The position numbers and the translations under genes are program-made. A stretch of 64,000 nt of DNA, from positions 5,865,501-5,929,500 of the forward strand of contig NC_092616.1 in NCBI RefSeq assembly GCF_047663525.1, in the 5' to 3' direction. Below the pieces are notes generated by a model. The model saw only the letters and a list, made by a program, of their open reading frames with translations, made no database searches and was not told the origin of the DNA. The DNA comes from Anas platyrhynchos. Its lineage: Eukaryota; Chordata; Aves; Anseriformes; Anatidae. Shown piece by piece: positions 52,491-62,910 of the stretch (position 1 is its first letter; every line of letters begins with the position of its first letter).

Positions 52491-54055
52491 TTGGTGTTTT
52501 TTACCCCAAAATAAACTTCTGGTTTCCCCGCCACCACTTTTGTTGTTTTTTACCCCAAAATAAACTTTTGGTTTCCCCACCACCACTTTTAGGGTATTTT
52601 ACCCCAAAATAAGCTTTTAGGTTCCCCACCACCACTTTTGGTGTTTTTTACCCCGAAATAAGCTTTTGGTGTCCCTGCCACCACTTTTAGGGTATTTTAC
52701 CCCAAAATTAACTTTTTGGGTTCCCTACCACCACTTTTAGGGTATTTTACCCCAAAATAAACTTTTGGGTTCCCTACCACCACTTTTAGGGTATTTTACC
52801 CCAAAATAAACTTCTAGGGTCTCCGCTACCGCTTTTGGTGTTTTTTACCCCAAAATAAACTTCTGGGTTCCCCGCTACCACTTTTAGGGTATTTTACCCC
52901 AAAATTAACTTTGGGTTCTCCACTACCACTTTTGATGTTTTTTACCCCAAAATTAACTTTTGAGGTCCCTGCCACCGCTTTTGGCGTTTTTTACCCCAAA
53001 ACAAACTTTTAGGTTCCCCGCCACCACGTTTAGGGTATTTTACCCCAAAATAAACTTTTGGTGTCCCCGCCACCACTTCTGGTGTTTTTTACCCCAAAAT
53101 GAACTTTTGGATTCCCTGCCACCGTTTTTGCTGTTTTTTACCCCCAAATTAACTTTTAGGTTCCCCGCCTCCACTTTTAGGGTATTTCACCCCAAAATTA
53201 ACTTTTGGGTTCCCCACCACCAATTTTGGTGTTTTTTACCCCAAAATGAATTTTTGGGTTCCCCACCACCACTTTTAGGGTATTTTACCCCAAAATAAAC
53301 TTTTGGGTTCCCTGCCTCCACTTTTAGGGTATTTCACCCCAAAGTTAACTTTTGGAGTCCCCGCCACCACTTTTAGGGTATTTTACCCCAAAATAAACTT
53401 CTGGGGTCTCCGCTACCGCTTTTGGGGTATTTTACCCCAAAATTAACTTTTGGAGTCCACACGACCACTTTTGGTGTTTTTTACCCCAAAATAAACTTCT
53501 GGGTTCTCCACTACCACTTTTAGGGTATTTTACCCCAAAATTAACTTTTGGGTTCTCCACTACCACTTTTGATGTTTTTTACCCCAAAATTAACTTTTGA
53601 GGTCCCCGCCACCACTTTTGGTGTTTTTTACCCCAAAATTAACTTTTAGGTTCCCCGCCTCCACTTTTAGGGTATTTCACCCCAAAATTAACTTTTGGGT
53701 TCCCCACCACCACTTTTGGTGTTTTTTACCCCAAAATAAACTTTTGGTGTCCCCGCCACCACTTTTAGGGTATTTTACCCCAAAATTAACTTTTTGGGTT
53801 CCCTACCACCACTTTTAGGGTATTTTACCCCAAAATAAACTTTTGGGTTCCCCACCACCACTTTTAGGGTATTTTACCCCAAAACTAACTTCTGGTGTCC
53901 CCGCCACTGCTTTTGCTGTATTTTACCCCAAAATGAATTTTTGGGTTCCCCGCCACCGTTTTTGCTGTTTTTCACCCCAAAATGAACTTCTGGGTTCCCC
54001 GCCTCCACTTTTAGGGTATTTCACCCCAAAATTAACTTTTGGGGTCTCTGCCCCC
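52491..54055. repeat. TGFB1I1 intron 6, part 2: TTTTACCCCAAAATAAACTT array
   Basis: Units of about 52-58 bp contain TTTTACCCCAAAATTAACTT, GGGTTCCCCACCACCACTTT and TAGGGTA. The array ends at the poly-C tract of the exon 7 acceptor. No LIM1-coding sequence was found in either part of this intron. Confidence 0.92.
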
Positions 54056-54061
54056 CCCCAG

Positions 54062-54157
54062 GTGACCCCCTCGAGCCCCCCCCGGCTTTCGGGGTGCTCC
54101 CGCTGCGGCCCCCCCGGCGCCCCCACCTGCGCCCGCTGCGGGCAGCCCGTGCTGCAC
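54062..54157 (+). CDS. TGFB1I1: TGFB1I1 exon 7 (LIM1 stub and start of LIM2)
   Basis: The exon reads VTPSSPPRLSGCSRCGPPGA and PTCARCGQPVLH in phase 0 at both ends. CSRC (residues 178-181) looks like the first zinc-ligand pair of LIM1, and CARC (189-192) is the first pair of LIM2, only seven residues later. In paxillin-family proteins about 50 residues lie between them, so most of LIM1 is absent without a frame change. The acceptor is poly-C then CAG (54061), and the donor is CTGCAC|GTGAGT (54158). Confidence 0.88.
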
Positions 54158-55850
54158 GTGAGTAGGGGGCTATAGGGTCTATAGGGTCTATAGGGTCTAT
54201 AGGGGATGGGGGGGGGGTATAGGGGGCGAGGGGGGGGCTATGGGGTCTATAGGGGGTGTGGGGGGGTATGGGGGATATAGGGTCTGGGGGGGGTGTAGGG
54301 GATATAGGGGGTTTGGGGGGGGGGGCTATAGGGGATTTAGGGGGTACGGGGTCTATAGGGGTGTGGGCGTTATGGGGTCTATAGGGTCTCTATATACATA
54401 TGGATATTTAGGGTGTGTGGGGGTATATAGGGGTCTTTGGGGGGGGTTTATAGGGGTCTATGGGGGGTCTATAGGGGTCTATGGGGGGTCTATAGGTTCT
54501 ATAGGGGTTTATAGGGTCTATAGGGGGTCTATAGGGTCTATAGGGGTTTATAGGGTCTATAGGGGTCTGTAGGGTCTATAGGTTCTACAGGGGGTCTATA
54601 GGGGTCTATAGGGGTCTACAGTGTCTCTAGGGGATCTATGGGGTCTATAGGGGTTTATAGGGTCTATAGGGGTCTGTAGGGTCTATAGGGGGTCTATAGG
54701 GTCTGTAAGGGTATATAGGGTCTATAGGGGGGTGTATAGGGTCTATAGGGGTCTACAGTGTCTATAGGGGATCTATGGGGTCTATAGGGGTTTATAGGGT
54801 CTATAGGGGTCTATGGGGTCTATAGGGGATCTATGGGGTCTATAGGGGTCTATAGGGTCTATAGGGGATCTATGGGGTCTATAGGGGTCTATAGGGTCTA
54901 TGGGGTCTATAGGGGGTCTATAGGGTCTATAAGGGTATATAGGGTCTATAGGGGTCTGTAGGGGGTGTATAGGGTCTATAGGGGTCTACAGCATCTATAG
55001 AGGATCTATGGGGTCTATAGGGGTTTATAGGGTCTATAGGGGTCTGTAGGGTCTATAGGGGGTCTATAGGGTCTATAAGGGTAGATAGGGTCTATAGGGG
55101 TCTATGGGGGGCGTGTAGGGTCTATAGGGGTCTACAGTGTCTATAGGGGATCTATGGGGTCTATAGGGGTTTATAGGGTCTATAGGGGTCTATGGGGTCT
55201 ATAGGGGATCTATGGGGTCTATAGGGGTCTATAGGGTCTATGGGGTCTATAGGGGTCTATAGGGGTCTATAGGGGTCTGTAGGGTCTATAGGGGATCTAT
55301 GGGGTCTATAGGGGTCTATAGGGTCTATAGGGGATCTATGGGGTCTATAGGGGTCTATAGGGTCTATGGGGTCTATAGGGGTCTATAGGGGTCTATAGGG
55401 GTCTGTAGGGTCTATAGGGGATCTATGGGGTCTATAGGGGTCTATAGGGTCTATAGGGGATCTATGGGGTCTATAGGGGTCTATAGGGTCTATGGGGTCT
55501 ATAGGGGTCTATAGGGGTCTATAGGGGTCTGTAGGGTCTATAGGGGTCTGTAGGGTCTATAGGGGGTCTATAGGGGTCTATAGGGGGCGTATAGGGTCTA
55601 TAGGGGGTCTATAGGGGATCTATGGGGTCTATAGGGGTCTACAGTGTCTATGGGGGATCTATGGGGTCTATAGGGGTCTATAGGGGGTGTATAGGGTCTA
55701 TAGGGGATCTATGGGGTCTATAGGGGTTTATAGGGTCTATAGGGGTCTATAGGGGTCTGTGGGGTCTATAGGGGATCTATGGGGTCTATAGGGTCTATAG
55801 GGGTCTCTAGGGGTCTGTGGGGTCTATAGGGTCTATAGGGGCCATCAGCG
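54158..55850. repeat. TGFB1I1 intron 7: GGGGTCTATAGGGG array
   Basis: The intron is a satellite of TCTATAGGGG and TCTATGGGG units, 10-12 bp, with a weak higher-order pattern marked by CTACAGTGTCTA (near 54620, 54750, 55130 and 55640). Its sense is the reverse complement of the CCCTATAG arrays in ARMC5 and in TGFB1I1 intron 1. Confidence 0.93.
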
Positions 55851-55875
55851 ATGTCCCCCCCTCCTCCCCCCCCAG

Positions 55876-55957
55876 AAAATGGTGACGGCGCTGGACAGGA
55901 CCTGGCACCCCGAGCACTTCTGCTGCACCCACTGCGGGCAGCCCTTCGGTGACGAGG
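55876..55957 (+). CDS. TGFB1I1: TGFB1I1 exon 8 (core of LIM2)
   Basis: The exon reads KMVTALDRTWHPEHFCCTHC and GQPFGDE, then one base of Gly. It gives the LIM2 ligands H209, H212, C215 and C218. It is close to the paxillin/Hic-5 consensus (KMVTALxxxWHPEHFCC). The acceptor is CCCCCCCAG (to 55875) and the donor is GACGAGG|GTGGGT (55958), phase 1. Confidence 0.94.
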
Positions 55958-58658
55958 GTGGGTGGCACCTCGGGGACACCCCGGGGACACCTCGGGGACA
56001 CCCCGGGGACACCCCTGGGACCCGGTGGCACCCCTGGGACCCCCCCCCCCACCCCGTGTCCCCCTCCCGGCGTCCCCTTGTCCCATCGGGTCCCCGCGGT
56101 GGCCTCCGCGTCCCCGTGTCCCCGTTGATGTCCCCAATGTCCCCAGTGACGTCATCAATGTCCCCAGTGACGTCATCGATGTCCCTAATGATGTCATCGA
56201 TGTCCTTAATGATGTCATCGATGTCCCCAATGTCCCCGTTGACCACCCCAATGTCCCCAACAGTGTCCCCAGTGTCCCATTGACCCCACTGATGTCCCCA
56301 ATGACCCCATTGACGCCCCCAATGACCCCAAGACCCCTGTTGAGGTCCCCAATGACCCCATTGATGTCCCCAATGACCCCAACGCCCCCCGGGGATGTCC
56401 CCAATGACCCCAATGACCCCATTGACATCCCCAATACCCCATTGATGCCCCCAGTGACCCCATTAATGTCCCCAACGCCCCCTTTGATGTCCCCAATGAC
56501 CCCAATGCCCCCGTTGATGTCCCCAATGACCCCAACGTCCCCACTGACGCCCCCAACGCCCCCATTGACATCCCCAATGACCCCAATGACCCCATTGACG
56601 TCCCCAATGACCCCAAGACCCGTGTTGATGTTCCCAATGACCCCTTTGATGTCCCCAACGCCCCCAATGACCCCATTGATGTCCCCAATGCCCCTGTTGA
56701 CTTCCCCAACGCCCCCATTGACACCCCCAACGACCCCAAAACCCCCGGGGATGTCCCCAACGCCCCCATTAATGTCCCCAACGCCCCCTTTGACATCCCC
56801 AATGACCCCAATGACCCCATTGACACCCCCAATGACCCCATTGACGCCCCCAACGCCCCCATTGACACCCCCAACGACCCCAACGCCCCCAGAGATGTCC
56901 CCAGTGACCCTGTTGACGTCCCCAATGACCCCAACACCCCCGTTGATGTCCCCAATGACCCCATTGACGCCCCCAACGCCCCCATTGACATCCCCAATGC
57001 CCCGTTGACACCCCCAATGACCCCAACGCCCCCATTAACGTCCCCAACGCCCCCAATGACCCCATTGACATCCCCAATGACCCCATTGACGCCCCCAATG
57101 ACCCCATTGATGTCCCCAATGACCCCAACACCCCCCGGGGATGTCCCCAATGACCCCATTGACGCCCCCAATGACCCCAAGACCCCTGTTGAGGTCCCCA
57201 ATGACCCCATTGACACCCCCAACGCCCCCATTGACGTCCCCAATGACCCCAACGCCCCCCGGGGATGTCCCCAATGCCCCCATTGATGTCCCCAATGACT
57301 CCATTGATGCCATTGATGTCCCCAATGACCCCAACGCCCCCGTTGATGTCCCCAATGACCCTGTTGACGTTCCCAACGCCCCCATTGACGTCCCCAATGA
57401 CCCCGTTGATGTCCCCAATGACCCCATTGACACCCCCAATGACCCCAACGACCCCATTAACGTCCCCAATGCCCCTGGTGACACCCCCAACATCCCCGGT
57501 GATGTCCCCAATGACCCCAATGACCCCATTGATGCCCCCAACGCCCCCATTGACTTCCCCAACGCCCCCGTTGACACCCCCAATGACCCCAAAACCCCCA
57601 TTGATGTCCCCAATGACCCCAACGACCCCATTGACATCCCCAATGACCCCAATGTCCCCGGGGATGTCCCGAACGCCCCCATTAATGTCCCCAATGCCCC
57701 CAACACCCCCGTTGACTTCCCCAACGCCCCCATTGACGCCCCCAACGCCCCGTTGACACCCCCAATGACCCCAACGACCCCATTAATGTCCCCAATGACC
57801 CCAATGACCTCATTGACGTCCCCAACGCCCCCATGGACGTCCCCAATGACCCCAACACCCCCGTTGATGTCCCCAATGACCCCATTGATGTCCCCAACGC
57901 CCCCATTGACATCCCCAATGCCCCGTTGACACCCCCAATGACCCCAACGCCCCCATTAACGTCCCCAACGCCCCCAATGACCCCATTGACATCCCCAATG
58001 ACCCCATTGACGCCCCCAACGCCCCCATTGACACCCCCAATGACCCCAACGCCCCCAGAGATGTCCCCAGTGACCCTGTTGACGTCCCCAATGACCCCAA
58101 TGACCCCGTTGATGTCCCCAATGCCCCCATTGATGTCCCCAATGACTCCATTGATGCCATTGACGTCCCCAATGACCCCAATGACCCCATTGACGTCCCC
58201 AACGACCCCAATGCCCCCGTTGGCGTTCCCAACGCCCCCAACGTCCCCAGAGATGTCCCCAGTGACCCCATTGACGCCCCCAATGACCCCAATGACCCCA
58301 GGGATGTCCCCAATGCCCCCATAGATGTCCCCAATGACCCCAACACCCCCGTTGACGCCCCCAATGCCCCCGTTGACACCCCCAACGCCCCCATAGATGT
58401 CCCCAATGACCCCAACACCCCCGTTGACGCCCCCAATGCCCCCGTTGACACCCCCAACACCCCCATTGACGTCCCCAATGACCCCAATGACCCCATTGAT
58501 GTCCCCAATGACCCCATTGACACCCCCAACGCCCCCATTGATGCCCCCAACGCCCCCATTGACGTCCCCAATGACCCCAAAACCCCCATTGACGTCCCCA
58601 TTGACCCCATTAATGTCCCCAACGCCCCCGGTGACGTCCCCAACGTCCCCCCCCAAAG
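55958..58658. repeat. TGFB1I1 intron 8: CCCCATTGACGTCCCCAATG array
   Basis: Units of 15-18 bp, GACCCCATTGACGTCCCC and CCCAACGCCCCC, run for 2.4 kb after a short CACCTCGGGGACACCCCGGG stretch. Since many units are multiples of three, long frames appear on both strands. They have no start, splice or family signal and are not genes. Confidence 0.92.
56147..56175. promoter_or_regulatory. Two perfect CRE palindromes TGACGTCA
   Basis: TGACGTCA occurs at 56147-56154 and 56168-56175, 21 bp apart, at the start of the intron 8 array. It is the CREB/ATF consensus. It is probably a by-product of the local repeat unit CCCCAGTGACGTCATC, and function is unproven. Confidence 0.45.
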
Positions 58659-58807
58659 GCTTCCTGGAGAAGGACGGGCAGCCCTACTGCCGCCGGGACT
58701 TCGCCGAGCTCTTCTCCAGCCGCTGCCGGGGCTGCGGGCGCCCGATCCTAGAGGGCTACATCGCCGCCCTACAGGGCCTCTGGCACCCCGAGTGCTTCGT
58801 CTGCCGG
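58659..58807 (+). CDS. TGFB1I1: TGFB1I1 exon 9 (end of LIM2, start of LIM3)
   Basis: The exon finishes LIM2 with FLEKDGQPYCRRDFAELFSS (ligands C236 and D239). It opens LIM3 with RCRGCGRPILEGYIAALQGL and WHPECFVCR (C248, C251, H268, C271, C274). LIM3 is the main focal-adhesion targeting LIM in Hic-5. The acceptor is CCCCAAAG (to 58658) and the donor is TGCCGG|GTGAGA (58808), phase 0. There are no frame errors. Confidence 0.95.
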
Positions 58808-60265
58808 GTGAGACCCCCCCGTCACCCCCCTGTCACCCCCCCGTCACCCCCTGTCACCCCCTGTCACCCCCCTGTCACCCCCCTGTCACCCCCTGTCCCC
58901 CATTGTCACCTCCTGCCACCCATTGTCACCTCCTTGGGGTTGTAGGGCCGGCGTTGATGTCCCCATGTCCTTGATGTCCCCAAATCCTTGATGTCCCCAT
59001 GTTCCTTGGCCATCGATGTCCCCAAATCCTCGATGTCCCCAATTCCTCGATGTCCCCAAATCCTCAACGTCCCCAAATCCTTGACGTTCCCCAAATATCT
59101 CCCCATTTCTTGGTCATCGATGTCCCCATGCCCTTAATGTCCCCAAATCCTTGATGTCCCCATGGTCCTTGGCCATCAGTGTCCCCATATCCTCAATGTC
59201 CCCAAATCCTCGATGACCCCAAATCCTCGATGTCCCCAAATCCTTGATGTCCCCAAATCCTCAACGTCCCCAAATCCTCGATGTCCCCAAGTCCTCGATG
59301 TTCTCCAAATATCTCCCCATTTCTTGGTCATCGATGTCCCCATGCCCTTAATGTCCCCAAATCCTCGATGACCCCAAATCCTTGATGTCCCCAAATCCTT
59401 GATGTCCCCATGTTCCTTGGCCTTCAATGTCCCCATATCATCAATGTCCCCAAATCCTTGATGACCCCAAATCCTCAATGTCCCCAAATCCTCGATGTCC
59501 CCAAATCCTCAACGTCCCCAAATCCTCGATGTCCCCAAATCCTCAATGTCCCCAAATCCTCGATGACCCCAAATCCTCAATGTCCCCAAATCCTTGATGT
59601 CCCCAAATCCTCGATGACCCCAAATCCTCAATGTCCCCAAATCCTTGATGGCCCCATGGTCCTTGGCCATCAATGTCCCCATATCCTCAATGTCCCCAAA
59701 TCCTTGATGTCCCCAAATCCTCGATGTCCCCAAATCCTTGATGTCCCCAAATCCTTGATGGCCCCATGGTCCTTGGCCATCAATGTCCCCATATCCTCAA
59801 TGTCCCCAAATCCTCGATGACCCCAAATCCTTGATGTCCCCATGTTCCTTGGCCATCGATGTCCCCAAATCCTCGATGTCCCCAAATCCTTGACGTTCCC
59901 CAAATATCTCCCCATTTCTTGGCCATCGATGTCCCCATGCCCTTGATGTCCCCAAATCCTTGACGTCCCCAAATCCTCGACATCCCCAAATCTTTGATGT
60001 CCCCAAATCATCAACGTCCCCAAATCATCAACGTCCCCAAATCCTTGATGTCCCCATGGTCCTTGGCCATCGATGTCCCCAAATCCTCAACGTCCCCAAA
60101 TCCTCAACGTCCTCAAATCCTCGATGTCCCCAAATCCTTGACGTTCTCCAAATATCTCCCCATTTCTTGGTCATCGATGTCCCCATGCCCTTAATGTCCC
60201 CAAATCCTCGATGTCCCCAAATCCTTGATGTCCCCAAATCTTCAATGTCCCCAAATCCTTGAATA
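58808..60265. repeat. TGFB1I1 intron 9, part 1: CCCCAAATCCTTGATGTCCC array
   Basis: After about 110 bases of GTCACCCCCC units the array AAATCCTCGATGTCCCCAAA begins, punctuated by a longer word CATGGTCCTTGGCCATC every 100-350 bases. Both strands show frames of about 70-140 codons that are repeat translations. Confidence 0.92.
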
Positions 60266-61064
60266 CAATCCCACCCCAAACCCTCCAAAACCCACCCAAA
60301 ACCCCTCCAAACCCCCACTTTTTCCCCCAAAACCCCCCCAACCCCCCCTTTTTTCCCCCCAACTTCCCCCAACTCCCCCCAAATCCCCCCCAAAACCCCC
60401 CAACCCCCCCCAACAACCCCCCAAACCACCCCTTTTTCCCCAAAATCCCCCCCAAATCCCCCCCAAACCTCCCCTTTTTTCCAAAAAAAAAAACATTTTT
60501 TTCCCCAAACCTCCCCTTTTTTCCCCCCAAACCCCCCCAAATCCCATTTTTTTCCCAAAATCCCTTTTTTTCCCCCCAAACCCCTGAAAACCCCTCCAAA
60601 CACCCCTTTTTCCCCCAAAATTCCCCCTTTTCCCCCAAACCCCCCTCCAACTCCCCCAAATCTCCCCCAAAACCTCCTTTTTTCCCCCCAAACCCCCCTT
60701 TTTCCCCCAAATCGCCCCCAACCCCCCCTTTTTTCCCCCCAAAACCCCCCCAAATCCCCCTCTAACTCCCCCAAATCCCCCTTTTTTCTGCCCAAACCCC
60801 TCTTTTTTCCCCTCAAAACTCCCTTTTTTCCCCCAAAACCCCCTTTTTTCCCCAAATCCCCTCCAACTCCCCCAAATCTCCTCCAAAACCCCCTTTTTCC
60901 CCCCAAAACCCCCTTTTTTCCCCCCAAAAAAACCCAAACCCCCTTTTTTCCCCCAAATCTCCCCCAAAACCCCCCTTTTTTCCCCAAAACCCCCCTTTTT
61001 TCCCAGAAACCTCCCCTTTTTCCCCCAAAAGACCCAAAACCGCATTTTTTTCCCCCAAAAAAAG
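60266..61064. repeat. TGFB1I1 intron 9, part 2: C/T/A-run tract
   Basis: This is a pyrimidine-rich, loosely repetitive sequence of CCCCCTTTTTTCCCCCCAAA type running directly into the last exon. The final acceptor is unusual: the pyrimidine tract is followed by seven A and then G (CCCCCAAAAAAAG). Confidence 0.85.
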
Positions 61065-61331
61065 GAGTGCCTCGCCCCCTTCGCCGGCGGCACCTTCTAC
61101 GAGGAGCGGGGCCACCCCTACTGCGAGCGCCACCTCCCCGCCCGCCGGGGGTCCCGGTGCGGGGGTTGCGGGGAGCCCATCGCCGGGCGCTGCGTCACCG
61201 CCATGGCCCAGCGCTTCCACCCCGAGCACTTCGTCTGCGCCTTCTGCCTCCGGCCCCTGGCCAAGGGAACCTTCCAGGAGCAGGAGGGGAAGCCCTACTG
61301 CCAGCCCTGCTACCGCCGCCTCTTCGGCTGA
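61065..61331 (+). CDS. TGFB1I1: TGFB1I1 exon 10 (LIM3 end, LIM4, stop)
   Basis: The last coding exon has 88 codons and a TGA. It completes LIM3 (ECLAPFAGGTFYEERGHPYC then ERH; C277, C295, H298) and contains all of LIM4 (C307, C310, H327, H330, C333, C336, C354, C357). It ends KPYCQPCYRRLFG, as mammalian Hic-5 ends KPYCQPCFLKLFG. The ten exons sum to 1,092 bp, 363 residues, compared with 461 in human; the shortfall is LIM1 and shorter linkers. Confidence 0.96.
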   Translation, partial: ECLAPFAGGTFYEERGHPYCERHLPARRGSRCGGCGEPIAGRCVTAMAQRFHPEHFVCAFCLRPLAKGTFQEQEGKPYCQPCYRRLFG

Positions 61332-61350
61332 GCCCCACACTTGTGGGGCT
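61331..61350 (+). other. Perfect hairpin at the TGFB1I1 stop codon
   Basis: AGCCCCAC, loop ACTT, GTGGGGCT: an 8-bp perfect stem whose first base is the A of the TGA. Variants of the same hairpin recur in each downstream 167-bp repeat. Confidence 0.7.
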
Positions 61351-62700
61351 GCCCCATAGATAGCCTCTGGAGACCCCAAAACCACCATGAGAACGTCCAA
61401 CGGGACCCCCATGGGAAGTTCTCCTTGATGGATCTGGTCTTGAAGGCATCTCATGGGGCTTCAAGGCTGAGAAGATGGGGTTCTGGGATCAATGGGGTGC
61501 CCCACACTTATGGGGCTGCCCCATAGATAGCCCCTGGAGACCCCAAAACCACCATGAGAACGTTTTATGGGGGGCCCGTTGGATGTTCTTCGTGATGGAT
61601 GGGGTCTTGAAGGCATCTCATGGGGCTTCGAGGCTGAGAAGATCAAGATCTGGGATCAATGGGGTGCCCCACACTTATGGGGCGCCCCATAGATAGCCCA
61701 TAGGTACCCCAAAACCACCACGAGAATGTTTTATGGGGGGCCCGTTGGATGTTCTTCGTGATGGATGTGGTCTTGAAGGCATCTAATGGGGCTTCAGGAC
61801 CTAAGGGATGGGGATCTGGGATCAGTGGGGTGCCCCACACTTATGGGGTGCCCCATAGATATCCCATAGGTACCCCAAAAACAACAAGAGAATGTCCAAC
61901 GGGACCCCCATTGGATGTTCTCCATGGTGGATGGGGTCTTGAAGGCATCTCATGGGGCTTCGGGACCTAAGGGATGGGGATCTGGGATCAGTGGGGTGCC
62001 CCACACTTGGGGGGCTGCCCCATAGATATCCCATGGACACCCCAAAAACAACAAGAGAACGTCCCATGGGGGTCCCGTTCCTTGGGTTCCTTGGTGGACG
62101 TGGTCTTGAAGGCATCTCGTTTGGCTTCGAGGCCAAGAAGATGGGGTTCTGGGGTCAGTGGGGTGCCCCACACTTGTGGGGCTGCCCCATAGATAGGCCC
62201 TGGAGACCCCAAAACCACCATGAGAACGTCCAACGGGACCCCCATGGGACGTTCTCCTTGATGGATCTGGTCTTGAAGGCATCTAATGGGGCTTCAGGAC
62301 CTAAGGGATGGAGATCTGGGATCAATGGGGTGCCCCACACTTATGGGGCTGCCCCATAGATAGGCCCTGGAGACCCCAAAACCACCACGAGAATGTTTTA
62401 TGGGGGGCCCGTTGGATGTTCTTTGTGATGGATGGGGTCTTGAAGGCATCTAATGGGGCTTCAGGACCTAAGGGATGGGGATCTGGGATCAGTGGGGTGC
62501 CCCACACTTATGGGGCTGCCCCATAGATATCCCATAGGTACCCCAAAACCATCATGAGAACGTCCAACGGGACCCCCATAAGACGTTCTCCATGGTGGAC
62601 CTGGTCTTGAAGGCATCTCATGGGGCTTCGAGGCTGAAAAGATCAAGATCTGGGATCAGTGGGGTGCCCCACACTTATGGGGCTGCCCCATAGATGCCCC
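61332..62700 (+). repeat. 167-bp tandem repeat, eight copies, TGFB1I1 3' UTR/downstream
   Basis: The landmark TGAAGGCATCT occurs at 61441, 61608, 61774, 61939, 62106, 62274, 62441 and 62608, giving spacings of 165-168. Each unit also has GTGCCCCACACTTATGGGGC and a CCCCAAAACCACCATGAGAA stretch. Copies are very similar. I saw no AATAAA or ATTAAA in this region, so the transcript end is not located. Confidence 0.92.
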
Positions 62701-62812
62701 ACGGCCACCCCACAACCACCACGTGACCCCAAGACCACCCCATGGGGGTCCTTGGGTCTTCAAAGTGCCTTCCGTTCACCGTTGCCTTCACCCGTGGGGT
62801 TCGGGGATCAGT
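62701..62812. other. Short non-repetitive stretch after the 167-bp array
   Basis: About 110 bp do not match the array (ACCACCACGTGACCCCAAGA and following), ending in TCGGGGATCAGT before the first inverted repeat. Nothing coding is recognisable. Confidence 0.5.
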
Positions 62813-62842
62813 GGGGCAGCCCCATAAGTGTGGGGCTGCCCC
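62813..62842. repeat. 12-bp perfect inverted repeat
   Basis: GGGGCAGCCCCA, six-base loop TAAGTG, TGGGGCTGCCCC. It looks like one 167-bp unit meeting an inverted remnant of itself. Confidence 0.85.
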
Positions 62843-62873
62843 ATAGATGCCCCACAACCCCCCCCGGGGGGGT

Positions 62874-62910
62874 CCCAGTTCCTCCCAGTTTGGAACTGGG
62901 AGGAACTGGG
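62874..62910. repeat. 17-bp perfect hairpin with 3-base loop
   Basis: CCCAGTTCCTCCCAGTT, loop TGG, AACTGGGAGGAACTGGG: every base of the 17-bp stem pairs. It lies outside the tandem arrays in otherwise unique sequence. Confidence 0.92.

Noticed and set aside
55962..58656. Pro/Met/Thr-rich and antisense Gly/Ser/Leu-rich frames of up to 348 codons
   Set aside because: Intron 8 units are mostly 15 or 18 bp, so frames stay open by arithmetic. They are flanked by good splice sites of the LIM exons.
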